Assembly: GCA_905250075.1 (NCBI GenBank)
Contig: CAJNOP010000054.1
Coordinates: 1,007,396-1,071,395, forward strand
DNA from: Rotaria sp. Silwood1
Taxonomy: Eukaryota > Rotifera > Eurotatoria > Philodinida > Philodinidae
DNA: 64,000 bases
Direction of reading: 5' to 3'
The notes under the pieces are model-generated. The model was not told where the DNA came from and did no database searches. It saw only the letters and a program-made list of their open reading frames with translations. Position 1 is the first letter of the stretch, and each line of letters opens with the position of its first letter. Position numbers and translations under genes: made by a program. Shown in pieces: positions 45,242 to 59,700 of this stretch.

Positions 45242-48200
45242 AACATCTCTAGATCTAAAAATAATGTGTTTTTGTTTCTGAATAAAAGCATTATGGACAC
45301 TACATTCTTCCATGGGTGTGCCTTGAGGATGTTTGATTTGGAACTGATCATCAACAGAATAGTTCCTCCGATCTATGTTGTACCATTTGGTGCAATCTCA
45401 AGTCGAATCATTGTTATCGAATTCAAAAGGCATAGAACGAAGAGAATCATATAAAGTCTACTAATCTTTCGAAAGATCTGTCACAATCGAAAGCAATAAG
45501 ATTTGCTATTCTTACACCATATCGTACTGAATATCAACCAATGTGAATGATCCTTTGTCGAACATTATTATGTGTTTTTCTTTGAAATTGAACTATATTT
45601 CTATTTTTCTTCCGAAGTTTCGCAACATCTCGGCGAAACAGAGCACATTAAATATTAGTTAGCTTTTCTAATCATAGTGACATTGCGGAATGTAAAAATG
45701 TCGACTAGAACATACTGATGGACTTTTAACAAGCTGTATTGCCCTGATATCGGAATTAAGAAGAAAAGTGGAGCGCTTCATATGTCAAGTTACATTCATG
45801 CTTCAGTTGAAAGGACGCAAGTTCTTCGGTATCAAGACAGAAAGAGAAGGCAAGAGCATACACACTTGTTTATTTTTCATTTGAAAAGAACCAAATGATC
45901 ATTTTCTTCCATTGAGTGCCATTGATAAGCAAAAAAAACACTACTGCCGACACGAGGTGCTTCATGTCTCATTCGTAAGTTCGTTGCGTTGCAATGCATA
46001 TCGAAACGCCATCGATATTTCGTCTTAGTCTAGTGTAAAACTTCAGTTTCACTCAAATGTTTTCTGATCATCATCTCCAACTGAAGACTTAGTTTTTGAA
46101 AAGAAGCTTGGATCATTCAATGTTGTGCTTCAATAGGTAAAGATTTCAAAGTTCCTTCTATGATAGAAAATTCGATTGACATCAATAAACAAAATTTGGC
46201 CATTTATAACGCGAGAAGACAAGGAGATGTTGATGGCAGAGTGTCAATTGAATGCTTAGAAAAACAGTAGTAAGCGAGTTTGATCATGATGATAAATTGA
46301 ATGGTAATAAAAGATTTTCAATGTTTTCCTTTTAAACCACCACACTGCCCTTTAAAAACTTTTTGCTTCTATTTAGAACTTCTAACGAACTAAAACATTT
46401 TTCTTTTGCGATAATAGATTTTACTGTTATTTTTACAATCTCGAAAAAGTGTTTCTGAAGGGTCATATCGAGTTTCAGATACCAATAGAACAAAATTTAA
46501 TTTTTGAAAAGCTTTGTGAAAATAGTCGTCCGATGAGTGATTTCATATTTACATGAAGCACACATATAGCTTTTCAAGATAAAAACTAAAGAAATACTTT
46601 GCTCCCGCTAGTTGTACCTTCTCTCTTGACGGTGTAGATGTGAATGTAGAATGAATCGACACCCACACCTCACCCGAAATACATTTCTACCCAAAGTCGA
46701 ATTACTTATTAGAAAGAATTCAAATTAACACAGAAGAACACAGTTTCAGAATATTTTTGACTTATAAGAATTTTTTTTTCAAGCCATCTATAATAAAAAC
46801 TAATCTCATAGCTGGGGCCGATGCGAACTTTGCAGCTAATACAAATGCCTTAGACGAATTAACATTATCGGAATGCATTGAAAATGACTTAATAAGTCAG
46901 TTTTAACAAACTTGAAAAATACTTATTCGTTTTGATAGACTACAACATAATACAACACTTTAAAAGAACATGGCGATAGTTTCTCAGTAGTTTTCACATG
47001 GGTTGAAAACTATCGAAATCTCGACAACTTTTCATAATAGCTGTGACTAGCTTTGATCGAACACAAAACAAGAGTCTCTTAAATGCTTCAAATTGACTGT
47101 AAAAATGTAAATTTTAGACGGATTTCAGTCATTTTCGAAAACGTTTATTCTTTGACCGATCAAATCTAACCATTGCTTTGGGTAGAAGAAATAAATTCGA
47201 ATAACGCTAATACAAAGAAACGACAGGGTCTAATATTGTTTATACAGAAAAAGATCATCCTTAACATTATGTTCAAGAAATTGGTATATGTCTATCAGAG
47301 ATTTCAATGACAGCGATGATAGCAGCTTCTCTTCTAGAGAGATTGTAAAATTGCATGAATTTGCATTCGATTTTTGTGTTTAAAGGTTCAACAGTTAGAA
47401 TCGTGGTAAATCTGATGAAGTCAATCTAACTGTGCAAATATAGCACAGAGATGAGAGGAATTTTGGAAGAATCTCTCGAAAACCATCGTAGCAGTGATGG
47501 ATATTTCTGATGCCTACCCATAAACGTCAGAAACGATATTGAGTAATGATTATTAATGTCATTCTAGATTTAAAACGGAAAAATTTGTTCAGTTTATATT
47601 GCAGTTCAGAATCATGTTTCTAGGATAAACTGACAGCATTTATTTTCATTCTCTGAATTAAAATATCTAATAAACTCATGTTATGTTGTCAGTTAAATTC
47701 CTCCGTCATTTATTTTTTATTTAGTTGCATTTCGAACATTTGTTTCTTTTTTAATCACCAGAATATTCCCATTTCATTACATTTCAAATGATTTTAATCA
47801 TTCATACGTAAGCTTTAAAAATCGTTTACGAATTGATAGATTTTTGAATTTTTTTCCATCATCCTTTAAGTAAATGTTAAATCGCATATTACATAATTTG
47901 TTATGTATGCAATTTATTTTATTCGTATAAAAGTATAAATTTGATTAAATTTTTTCGAAAAATATATGGCAGTAAGTACTTCTACTTACTTTCATTGATC
48001 TAACGAACATATATTTTCTCATAAAATAAAAATTAAAAGAAATGCAAAACTTCTATTGTTGATCGTTCTCGAAATCACTGTTGAATACTAAGTTTATCAA
48101 ATGAATAAAAGTTCATACAAAAATCAGTACGAAAAAGTGTTTCAAGCCATATAAAAGCAATCATATAACACTATTTTATGAAGAACAACATGATTGATTC

Positions 48201-48341
48201 CAGTAATAAAAAATAATATATTATTGCTATTCGTATTTATACATGAGTGTCCAACATTTGTGGATGCCATGAGTTAGCATGATTAGTCTAAAAATCAAAT
48301 TTTAAAAATAAATTCTTTCATTTTAATTTTATAATGAAAAT
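45242..48341. other. Gene-poor region between aminopeptidase P and the MTMR10-like gene
   Basis: About 3.1 kb between two convergent genes (3' ends on both sides). No protein or RNA gene was recognised. One TG/CA module lies at 46628-46682. The rest is AT-rich with stops in all frames. Confidence 0.45.
46628..46682. repeat. TG/CA hairpin module, copy 5
   Basis: GGTGTAGATGTGAATGTAG, a spacer of about 10 bases, then CGACACCCACACCTCACCC. Same polarity as the other copies. Confidence 0.5.
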
Positions 48342-51300
48342 TCATACAGAATGAAATGCATCTATTGTCAGCTGTCGTCGAAATTTTGAATGTGTATTTT
48401 GAATATCTTGCTGTAAGCAAGCAATTTCAAATGATAATTGTTGTTCACGTGATGTTGTCATATCGTTTTGATCATATCGACAATAACATTTTGACCATAA
48501 AACTATATTAAATATACGCCAATCAACATAAAGATCCGAATGAAATCTTTGTGGTGATTCAATAAGATCATATCCAAATTGTTCACCATTGGCTGGTAAT
48601 AATTTCTCTGTTGATGATGAAACATCAAGCATAAAATTAATTGTTTTTGGTGATTCTAAACGATACATAGATCGATTTGATGGTCGTTGAGGACATGAAT
48701 TCCCTTTTGGTAATAGATTTGGTTTTGTATTATTTGTTTGTTGATGAGAAAGAGATAATTTTTGTGAAGAAAATATATATGTATGATTTTTTAATAAACG
48801 ACATGTATGCGGATAGAGATAAAGAGAAAAATCAAATGATGATAAAAATAACATATTTCTTGGACAATTTTGTATTGCATCAAGACGTTCAAGGACTGAA
48901 TTGAAAATAAATGTATTATGATAACAATAACAAATACTATGATAAAGTTCAATTAATAAATATTCAGTAAATTCAAATGAAAATGGATTTTGATTAATTA
49001 ATTGATGAATACAATCAAGAAAGAGAAGAAAAACTGGTGACTAAAAGAAAAAATAAATAATTCAATAGGAATTTATTAATAAAAAATAAAAAAAAAAACA
49101 AACTTCTTGAGCATTATTTCCATATCCATCACAAATAACTTGTCCAAAACGTTCACGAAATGGATGACCACGAATAATCCATTCACGAACAATTAATTCA
49201 CAAAAACCTTTGATTGTACGACATTTAGGTCGAAGAAATATTTGAATCAATGATGACATTAAACAACTATTATCGATATCACTTCCTATTTCAAAAAGAA
49301 ATCAATTTAGAATAGTTTATTGGGAATTTCGCGATCAATGTTGAATTTAAGCATAGTTTTCTCATGACCTATTTACCAATTTTGATAGAATTATAATTTA
49401 AAAAAAAACAGAGCCTTTTAAAGACAGCGTAGAATATGAAGAATAGTTATGCACTAGTTATAGTCCGACTGGATATCACGACAGCTAGATATCCCCTAAA
49501 GATACAGTCAGTCGGTCAGTCAGCAACCGGTTGGTCAGAAATTCAGACTGATAACCGGTGTTGTTTCCATCTGTGATTTTTGCCCATGGGAATATTAATT
49601 CGACTAGGACTGGTGCATATCTAACGAAGAAAAATTATTTTTTTAATATTCTATGAGGTCCTCGTGAAAATAAAAAAAATTTCAAAACGAAAATTTTACA
49701 ATCAAGTAAAAATACAATATATGTTGATTTCTTTTATATGAAAAAAGTTTGATACGAAGATAAGTTAGAAACGTCAAAGCATAGTTCTATAATATTTTTT
49801 TTATCATTAGATATGCAATAACTTTATATTAAGTAACTGAACTGGTTTCGATCGTCTACAATCAGCGCCAAAATATAAAGAACGTGGATCTTTTTGTAAT
49901 AAATTTTGATAAAAACCGACGTAAAAAACTAGAGTTCTCACCATCCAAGAGAGAACACTCGATCTCATCAAAGTAATTCAAAATCGGATCAGTCAACGAT
50001 GGACAAGTTAGATAAGTTCTTAACAAAGACTATGAAAACCAGATTTTGAAGTCAATTCCCACGTCATTTTGACGGGTCATACGGGTAGTCAATGGGGGAA
50101 ATCCAATTACAGCTATTTGATCTTAGAAAAGACCAAAAGATATGTACACAGGGATTATTTATTTGGCTAAATCGAATAGTAGTGTTTATTTACAGTTTCA
50201 AAGCAATTGAAGATAATTATTTCAAAATTTTCAATCATATTACAAATCAAAAACAAGTGAGAACTGATTTCAGAGTCTCGTTTTTGAAATCCTCGTCAAG
50301 AACTCACTTGATTGGAAATTGTTGAACAATTAGATTTTGTCTTACTTTAATAACTCTATGTGTTGTCTCTGAAATAGTGAAAAATTCAAGCCTTTAAGTC
50401 GTTTTTATAAAAATTTATTATCAAAACCTTCATGTGTCTCATAATTTGCTGCCAATAGTAGTTCATTACACATCTGCATAGAAGTGTGTTGCAGTGGAAT
50501 CGCGAGAAAACCTGTTGAGTAGCTTTTTTTGACATAATTTTCCTGATTTATTAAAATGCAAGCTGTCATACACTTATTTGTCATTATAGTCCTATTTCTT
50601 TGCTATGCTTAAAATTGATAAAAATCACAATAACTTTTTCATCCTCATGAAGATAAATCACATTACCTAAACTGAGATCTATTTTCAGCTTGATTCAAGA
50701 AAATCTTACTCCTATCACATGAACGATAAGAAAACTTAAATTGAAATGTCTACTTTTGCAAAGACCTGATTAAACTTTTTCATACCCACTAATGCGATAT
50801 TTGTATAATTAAGTAATTTAGCTAATGATGCAGCACCATGTAACGCTTTTGAAACGTATTGAAGCCATTTACATCCACATAATTTACTCAACCATTTATC
50901 ATCATCATCATCTTCTACAAAGAAAATTTATTCATAACAATCATAATAAATAAAATTTCTCTTCTTTTTACCAGAAGTTATTGCACATATTTCAATTAAT
51001 CTTTCATAACTGGCTTGTAAACGTTTTAAATTACATGGAAATTTTGCTACATCATAGCGTTGAAATGATTGTTCATATGCATGATCAGAAGAATACATTA
51101 AATTTGAATCAGTTGCATTACGACGTAAACTAAAATATAAATTCATTAAAATCAAACTGTACAACATTGATTTATTCAATGCATGATGCATGATGAATGG
51201 TCGCTTTCTTATTTGTCATCTTTTTATCACCTAACACATTTTGCAAAGAAAAGAATTGTTTTATAAAAAAAAAAAACAAAAAGAGGACGAAATTCTCTTC

Positions 51301-54300
51301 GACTAGTTTTCAATACTGCGAAGACGATTATTTTTGAATACGTAGTGAACTTCTTTTGTTATTTCAGCAATTAAAAAAATCATGATTGTTAACATTATTT
51401 GATTGCGCATAATGGGCAATGGCGTTCGAAACATATTACCCTGTCAGTGTTTATAAGTTGTATAAGACTAGGTGTTGTTTTATTGATCGAGGAAATTGTC
51501 GACTATCAATATAACCTTATGGGATCGAATATATTTAGACTAGATCAAATTGTATTTTGATAAACTCAATAAAATTTTCTAATTCGAATAGGAAAGCCAC
51601 TCTAAAGATAGCATATAAAGATTGGATTGAAAGTTTTCAGACGAAATATTTTACCAAATTTAAATGTATTGTAATAGAGGTAGAAGTAGTATATTAGTGT
51701 TACAATTTAGTGCTCTTGCAAAATGTATGTTTAGAAATTTTCTGTAATTTTTAACTAATGAGCTAGAAGTGAATCTTGAAACAACTCAAAGAAATCTTTT
51801 TGCAAAGAACAAGCCTTAAATGAAACTTGTTTCTGGTGTAGCAAAAAGCTCGGTCGAATATACTTGAAGATATAGAAAATAATTCTCTACAGAGCTGTAT
51901 ATTTGAATAAAGTTGTTTTGCAAACTGTTGAAATGCAGTGAAAGCTTTTATGAAGCCTATCACAAGAGATATTGGTATTTATCCGGTTTCTGCTTTTACA
52001 GTACAAAATCATCCTCCGTCGCAAGTCTGCTATATTTTTGAGGGTTAACTAAAACATTCCATTCTTTCGTCATTTTGTAGAGTAATAATTATCCTCAACT
52101 ATTACATATTTACAGTCTTCAGAAAAATCAAATACTAATCCTTTCAGAAAACTTTTTAGAGTTCTCTCGAAACTCACAACTCGATAGAGAAAAGTCCTAG
52201 AAAAATTCTAAGCACGTATTCTGAAGTAACACACACTTCAGTCTCTAATACAATACTGCTAATTCTCATCCAATGAAACATATTCAATAAAATTTTCATG
52301 TGATAAGGCTTCACCGAATGTGAAAATAATTGAGAAACGTGAGACTATTTTGAGAAATAGCTAATCAAGCAATAATGATTTTTTGGATACTTAGCTGTTT
52401 CATTCATGTTTTCTCAACTATCTGTCTCCTATCCACTAACAATATAAATACATTCTAATGAAAAGTATTTTTCATCAGTGAATACAATTTTCTTCAATCA
52501 ATAAGATGAAAGAACAGAGTGATAGTTTGTCAAAAAATATCATGTTCGCAACGTCGAAAATAAGTCGAATAGAATTTTGTCCTTGTTTTTCCTTTATAAA
52601 GCAAAGCTTTACTTTTTAAGTTGTAGAGCTCTTCGTCGGTGTATTTTGTTTTTTAATAAAAGGTATTAAGTGACGAAAATATGATATGTCAAAAGCAGCC
52701 ATTTATTATGATCCATCACGTTATAATTCATAACCAAGACAAAAGCAACGAATATATACATGCAATATTTAGAATATAGCAATGGTTACCGAGCACCTAT
52801 ATGCATCTCACCCAAAATTGGGCGATTTTGGTGGTATCCCGATTAAGCTATTAGTTGATGTTTTAAGTTCATTGGTGATACATTGCATTGGTAGACTATC
52901 ATTAGGATTTGAACGTAAATTTTTCGGTAATCTTTTTGATAGATTCAAAAAACGAGATGATGATGATATTTTTTGTAAACTTTTTGGAACTTCAACACTG
53001 TCGAAAATTAAATAAAAAAATTTCGTTTTCCTTCTTCATAATAAATCCTTCACATTAAAAATAAATGTAACTATTCTCAATATCAACTTACGAATCTGCA
53101 GCGGCAGTAATATCTCCCATGCCTGGTTTAGTAACAAGCATATATTGTGTTGGTCCTCTATTTTGTTGATGACGATGATCAATTTCAACTTCAGATGTAT
53201 GAGTCCAATGCCATATCTGTTTTGTTTTAAATAAAATAGATAAAAAAAAAACACATAAAAAGTAAATCTTACAAAATCTTTACAATCATCGTTTTCATTG
53301 ACATTTGCTAAACAAACATATGGACCTTCTCTAATATACAAAAAACTAAGAGAATGAGCAAACAAAAACATTTTTCAATGTCATACTTGTTTACAACATA
53401 TTCTTCATCAAATTTTGTTGAATCAACCATCCATTGTGTTTCATTAGCATTCTTCAATTCACCACACCAATCTTGATAAGTCAAATAGCTTCTAATACGT
53501 GCATCATTACTTATACAAAAATCTAAATACGATAAAATGGGGAAAAGAAGTTTTATATATATAATCTGTTTACCACCAGTATCATCATCCATTGATCGTC
53601 CACTAGATGAAATTATTATCGATGGTACTTGATGACCATGTTGATATCTAGGAGATCTATTATTTATTGAAGTTTGTTGCATAGCAAGATATGGATACAA
53701 TTGTTCTTTATTTTGAAAACGACAATGAACTTTTAATGCATCAATATACTATAACAAAAAAAACAGACTAGACTATGTTTTTCAAAACCTAAACTAAAAT
53801 TTACGGTTTCCATTTTCGATACAGATACTTCTGGTTTATTATTGGTTGAATTCGATTTTGCAACTAAACATTTTGAAAATGTTATGTTTCGAAAATCCTT
53901 TTTAAATTGAAATATAAATAATACAATTAAGTAGAAAGAAAGAATTTTATATACTCGAGTAGTAATTGTAAATGCTCTTGTTTCTGATTGAATTTTATTT
54001 TCAGATAAAAATGATTTCAATCCTGATCGAGAATTCACCGCTTTGAAAGAAAACAAATTATTAGCGAACTGATCTTAAAAAATAAATATATATTCGTTAT
54101 TATATACTTACGAGCAACATCTATTTTATAAATGGACGTTAATGGAATGTCATATTCACCAATATATTTATTTTCGGAGAAAATCTAAAAATAAACATCC
54201 AACGTTAAATTAATCATGTTACTGGAAATCGAATGGAGCAATGGCAAGTATTTCTATTGAAATCGATGAAGGATGAAAGATTTTATAATTTAAGGGACTA

Positions 54301-55889
54301 GTATGTACAGCCCATCGAATTGGTTGGGCTCCGAAAATTTTGGACTCGACAATCTCTACTCGTATATCAAACATTGGTTGTTCTACATGTTCATACGGTA
54401 TTCATTAACTTGAGCGATGTTACTGATTTGCGAACCTTTTGAATAAGTTGAAAACAAGGCAAAATTTATTTGACAACGTTTCCTCTTTTCTTAATTAGAG
54501 TTTTGAATTAGTTGAGATAACTCAATAGGTACTTCTGTTCATATTGAATAAGGTTACTTTTCTAGCCTTATACAGAATAATCAATAGAACATGCATAGTT
54601 TCTCTTTTGATTCATTTGGCTTAAAACATAGTTAGATTTCAAATTCCATATATGATGGAAATATCCTAGAATAATTCAACAATTGTGTACTGTAGAAAGC
54701 GCAAACTGGATAGATACGTAGTATTCTAAAAAAAATGATCTCCTTTTATTTCATTCATTAGTTAATTATCGTCTAATATCAATATAAAACTTTCTATTGA
54801 AATCAAACAAAACTAATCAACGTCTTTGACCTCTTCTCTTTGATGCTATTGATCAACATTTGTATCAGTCACATCTGCAACAAAGACTGACATTGCATTC
54901 GATCAATAAATATTTCACATTTATTTATTTCCATTGATGTATGAAATTTCTACTTAGGGACTGACGAGGGAATGTTTTCAACTAAACAATCGCTTTTTCT
55001 CCGACAGCTAACAAATCTCAAGTTATCCATCATTCTGATCTCGAATATGAACATCAGAAATCCCCTTAAACTTTCATATACTTGTTTTCTACAAAACCCG
55101 TTTTTCAGACTAACAAACTTTTTTAACAAATCTTGTTTCTGCTGTCAAAGCCTTCATATTAACATTTCAATGTGAAACTATTTAAAAATCATATTATTAA
55201 GCTTACAACTTATTTTTGGAAAATAGAAAAGATGATTGACTTATAGACAATCGATATGCTCTTTGATCTGAATAGATCAAAAACAATTTTTGCAATATGT
55301 ATGTTAGGTTGAATAACCAACAAATGATAATCTTGAGAATTTCTCATGATCACATTCAGAATCAACATAATCGATAACTTGAAATTTCTTAGCTTTCAGT
55401 CAGAAAATGATTGAAAATAAAGGACAAACCAATGCATATAGAATTAATAAAATTATACTTACACGATTATTCGTTGTAATTTCATTATCAGGTGCAAATA
55501 CAAGTCGAAATACGGTCATATATAGAGTTCCATTTAAACGTTCACAACTATTTTCTATATATTCAACATTTCGTACATGCGTATTCAATGGAATTTCTTC
55601 TAAATAAATGAAAATTTCAATTTTTATTTTTTTTCTAATTGTTATAAATAATTAAAATACAAACGCGGTAATAATTTTCGAACAATTTTTGTTACCTAAA
55701 ATGAAAAAAAAATATGATAGACAACATTCTTAAATTCATTTATTATTATTCATTTACTTCTGGCAAAACATTTGGTAATGAATCTTTTCCTGATGATAAA
55801 TCAGTATTAGACTCATTAGAATAAAATCGAGATTGTTGCTGTCGACCAGCACTAACCGATCGAGTCCTTATATTTCGGCGAAATGACAT
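48342..55889 (-). CDS. MTMR10: Myotubularin-related pseudophosphatase of the MTMR10/11/12 group
   Basis: This group are catalytically dead myotubularins that partner active 3-phosphoinositide phosphatases. Fourteen minus-strand exons join in phase (737 aa; human MTMR10 ~777): 55889-55758, 55695-55665, 55599-55463, 54184-54112, 54040-53955, 53897-53805, 53748-53574, 53522-53387, 53330-53273, 53216-53092, 51129-50972, 50914-50786, 49285-49104 and 49040-48342. The PH-GRAM part includes NGTLYMTVFRLVFAPDN and GEYDIPLTSIYKIDV. The myotubularin fold shows TYQDWCGELKNA, IWHWTHTSE, DKWLSKLCGCKWLQYVS, MSSLIQIFLRPKCRTIKGF, EWIIRGHPFRERFG and SPVFLLFLDCIHQL. Where active enzymes have C-x5-R, this protein reads GSDIDNSCLMSS. 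The 2-kb intron (53091-51130) and the 1.5-kb intron (50785-49286) hold repeats. Confidence 0.9.
49286..50785 (-). other. Large intron of the MTMR10-like gene
   Basis: About 1.5 kb, AT-rich. The open frame at 50092-50325 (+) shows no family feature. No transposon ends were recognised. Confidence 0.45.
52540..52735. repeat. Half copy of the 32.1-kb MITE family (in MTMR10-like intron)
   Basis: The order of matches follows 32270-32475: CAACGTCGAAAATA, TTTTGTCC, TTGTAGAGCTCTTC, TATTTTGTTTTTTAATA, ATTAAGTGA, CAAAAGCAGCCATTTATTAT, CACGTTAT. Only one arm is present. The copy is well diverged. Confidence 0.55.
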
Positions 55890-56779
55890 ACTATTTTTCA
55901 AAGTTTAATTTATATCTATTTCGGACTTACGAACAAGGTTTCTTATAAGAAATCTAAAACCGAATACAAAAAATATACTGGTCGTTTTCTGTTGATAAAT
56001 TATCTGTTCATATGATGTTCTAAATATTAAAAAAAAAACTTCCACAGAAAAGAACTGATCAAATTAAAAAAAAGACATGATATCATTCTTTGCATTTCGT
56101 CTATGTAAAATATAATCCTTCGCAATAAATCTGATTAAGCTTAAGCAATACTTGTCTCAATTAATTTTCACTATCATATGCATCTAATAAAGAAAAGGAA
56201 AAGGATAAAATGAGAGTGATTATTATTGCTCTTCGTCATGCGTATCATCACATTCGTCATAAGACACCATAGAGTTGATTCAGTTGAAATTTTTAATTTA
56301 ATACGTTCGTAAAGAGGACACTTCTTTAAAATACATATGGTCCTCACTCGCACAAAGAGTGCTTTGTATGCAATACAGCGAGCATAAGTGGGAACATGAT
56401 GCATATAGTATAGAAATAACGCTTGAAGTTCTTAATTTTGAAAACATCTCATAGGAGTTCAATCCATGACCATGATATCGATGAATCATTATTTCACCAT
56501 AGCTTATTGGTTACTTTATTAACCAATAAATTTCAACATTGATTCCTCTGTAGTGAACTATTAATTATTAGGAATATTTATATGATGTAAAATTAAAATA
56601 AATAAAAATTTCCATTTTTTTTTATTCATATATAAACCATTATTTTTCTCATGGTAGCATTTCATTTTTTTTAACAACATATCGTGTATTTACTCATTAC
56701 TGAGTTGTCCTAATTATACTTTCGTTCAGTGGTATACATATCGTGAAAATTAAATCTCTCGTTTTAGAAGTACAAAAAT
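55890..56779. other. Divergent promoter region of the MTMR10-like and ARMC5-like genes
   Basis: The two genes start back to back, so their promoters lie here. It is AT-rich with no extra gene recognised. On the + strand CTCTCGTTTTAG ends at 56767, twelve bases before the ARMC5-like ATG, and is a candidate trans-splice acceptor. Confidence 0.5.
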
Positions 56780-59700
56780 ATGTCTATATCACCACCACCA
56801 TTTAGTCCACCACGATCTGCAACAAATGAAGAAGATAATAACGATAATGTCCATGATGATGATGATGATGATGATGAATATATTGATTCAGCTCGTACAT
56901 TAATATCATCATTTGATTTATATAAAAATGCTATTGATCGTTTACGTTCATCAGTTTCATGTCAATCAATTGAACAACAACAAAATTCACTTGAACATTT
57001 TAAACCATTATCAACACGAACGAATGCTTGGTTATATATGCGTATACATGATGATTTATTTAGTATATTATTAGATTATTTATTAATTGAAAATTTATCT
57101 ATTCAATCAACAGTTCTTAGTATATTTGCTAATATTGCTTGTGAACAAGCATCACATGAACAGGTATATCAGAATAAAAAATTTTTCTATTGGTCAGAAG
57201 TTTTCGATTGATTTGTGTCATACTTACGAAATTAATGAGTCGTTTATTGAAATTACACTCTAAGTGATTTAACTATAGTTCACTCAATGGTAGAGATAGT
57301 TTCTTCAGATATATATATTAACATGAGTTAAGATTAGTCTAGTGTTGTATTTATCTAACTGAATATTTTCACTGTTGATATTATTCATGCAACTACTAGA
57401 TCAATTAGAAAAAAAGTTCATATTTGTTTGATGTTTAAAGTCTATTGAATACTGAATCAAAGATCAATCTAAAATAAATAACTAATACGTTTGATTATAT
57501 GTGAGAAAAGGATAGATCTCTTCTTTGAACATTGAAGAATAAAATATTAATATCATCCTATTACAAAAAGCAATATTTCTTCTTATTTCATCTTATTACA
57601 AAACTAAGAAGTACTTGTCTGATATGAATGATAATAAAACTAAAATTTTGAAAAATTTTATTGTTATCAACATATATTGTGTTATATCATAGATCTTCGA
57701 AACTAATCTAATTGACATTGTTTGTCGAAAAGTAGTCGATACAAGTCAAATAGATATAACAAATCGATGCTTTCGATTGTTAGGCAATATATGTACTGTT
57801 GAAGATGCTGCACGAAAAATGATCGAAGCTGGTATGATATTGAAATATTTTCATTTATTATTTTTCGTCAAATATCAAATTTCTAGATTTAACACGATCT
57901 ATGGGAAATGTATTACGTGTTTGTACAGATGCTGCATGTTTACATTCAACAATTCGATGTTCAAGGTAGATATTATTTAACTTGAAAAAACACACACACA
58001 CAAGTATTATTGGTTTTTTGTTGTTCTAGAAAATTAAGTACATATGCATTTTGTCGTGATCGAATGCTTGATTCAATGTGTTTGTTATCCATATGTAAAC
58101 AATTATTTGCTGAAAAAGTTGCTTTACGTAAAGAAGCAATGAAAGCTGTTCTAGAATGGGATATTGATAGTTCAGATAGAAGTCGTTCACAAGTAATAAT
58201 AACAAAAACTAATTTTTGTTTTCATCTTGTATAAAATTTAAAAAAAAAACATTTCTTTTTTATTCGTCACGTTTATTTAGTTACGTGAAGGTGAAATATT
58301 TCGTTTTTTAATAACAACAATGGAAGGCAAATCTGATAAAGAATATCGTCATATAGCATTTCGTCTACTTAATAATTTATTACGTTATAGTGACATGCGT
58401 ACTGAATTTGGTTTACGTAATGGTTTAGATTTTTTATTAAATATGATTCATAATCATCAATATCAATCAACATATGAACATTTAAAATGTATTGGTCTAT
58501 TTTGTGTTTGTTGTCAAGAAACACAAAATCGTCGTTTAATTAAAGATGATATGAATAAATTAGAAATATTTTTTAATTATTTAGAAAAATATCAATATCG
58601 TTCAAATTTTTTGGATCTTTTATTAACAGCTATTGGTCAATTTATATATGATGAACAATCATTAATTATATTTGTTAAACAGATGCAATTTATTGAACGA
58701 ATGTGTGATTTATTAGAATCAGTTGTTATGATTAAATATGAAAATAATGAAAAACGATCATTAGGAGATGATGAACAAGATTCAATACGAAGAAAAAGAC
58801 AAAAAACAAAACATACGGTACGAAAAAACAGCATATTTTTTAAGAATATTCCTCTAAAATTGCCTGAGCGAACTGAAAATTTTTCACCTGATAGCTAAGC
58901 ATGTATAGTGGCACCAAAAATGTTTAGACTAGTTGTACTTTTCAATTTTCTTCTCGATGGTAATAGCTAGAAAGAGGCCGAAAATACATTTGAGTAACTT
59001 ACAGAGCTCTTTATTAGGTTTGTCGGATTTACAAATTTCAATAAAATTGCTTGGATAAGAATGTTCAGTAAAACAAGACCCCTAGAAATAGTCTTATGGT
59101 ATCGATGAGAAGCTTTTGGGAAAACATTATTTTGATAGAGCGAAATAAACTGTCTTGGCTTTCTTCATTGAACTGTATTCAATTTACAGAAAACTCAGGA
59201 AACATTTTTCTGTTGTTTTTATGAAAAATTTGCTGTGCTTGACACTTTGAGCCCTTGTATAGGTTGAATGCAGTTCGATGAAGAGAGTCGAAACATCTCA
59301 TTTCGCTCTCTCAAAACAAAACTATTTCCAAAAAGCTTTAAATGGATGTCAGAAAACTGGTTTTGAAGGTCTTGGATGTCAGACATTCTCATTCAAGCAG
59401 TTTTATTGGAATTTTTAAGTTTGCCAAGCTTATACAATCGAGAAGAAAACTCAAAAATACAGTTGATCTATATTTATGCCCGTCATTATATCTTGTGAGA
59501 GAAATTCTCGAACTGATAAATCATTTTTGAGTCAAAACTATATGATCCAAATAAGGTATGAATATATGTTGAAAAGAGCTCGTGTCTTTCGCTTATTGCT
59601 GCAGAAATACTGTGTTTCTACGACATTTTCAACAAATGCCATAGAAGCAGACGTTTGGATTTGTTTCTATTCTGAAATAAGAGCATCAAATCAGCGGTTT

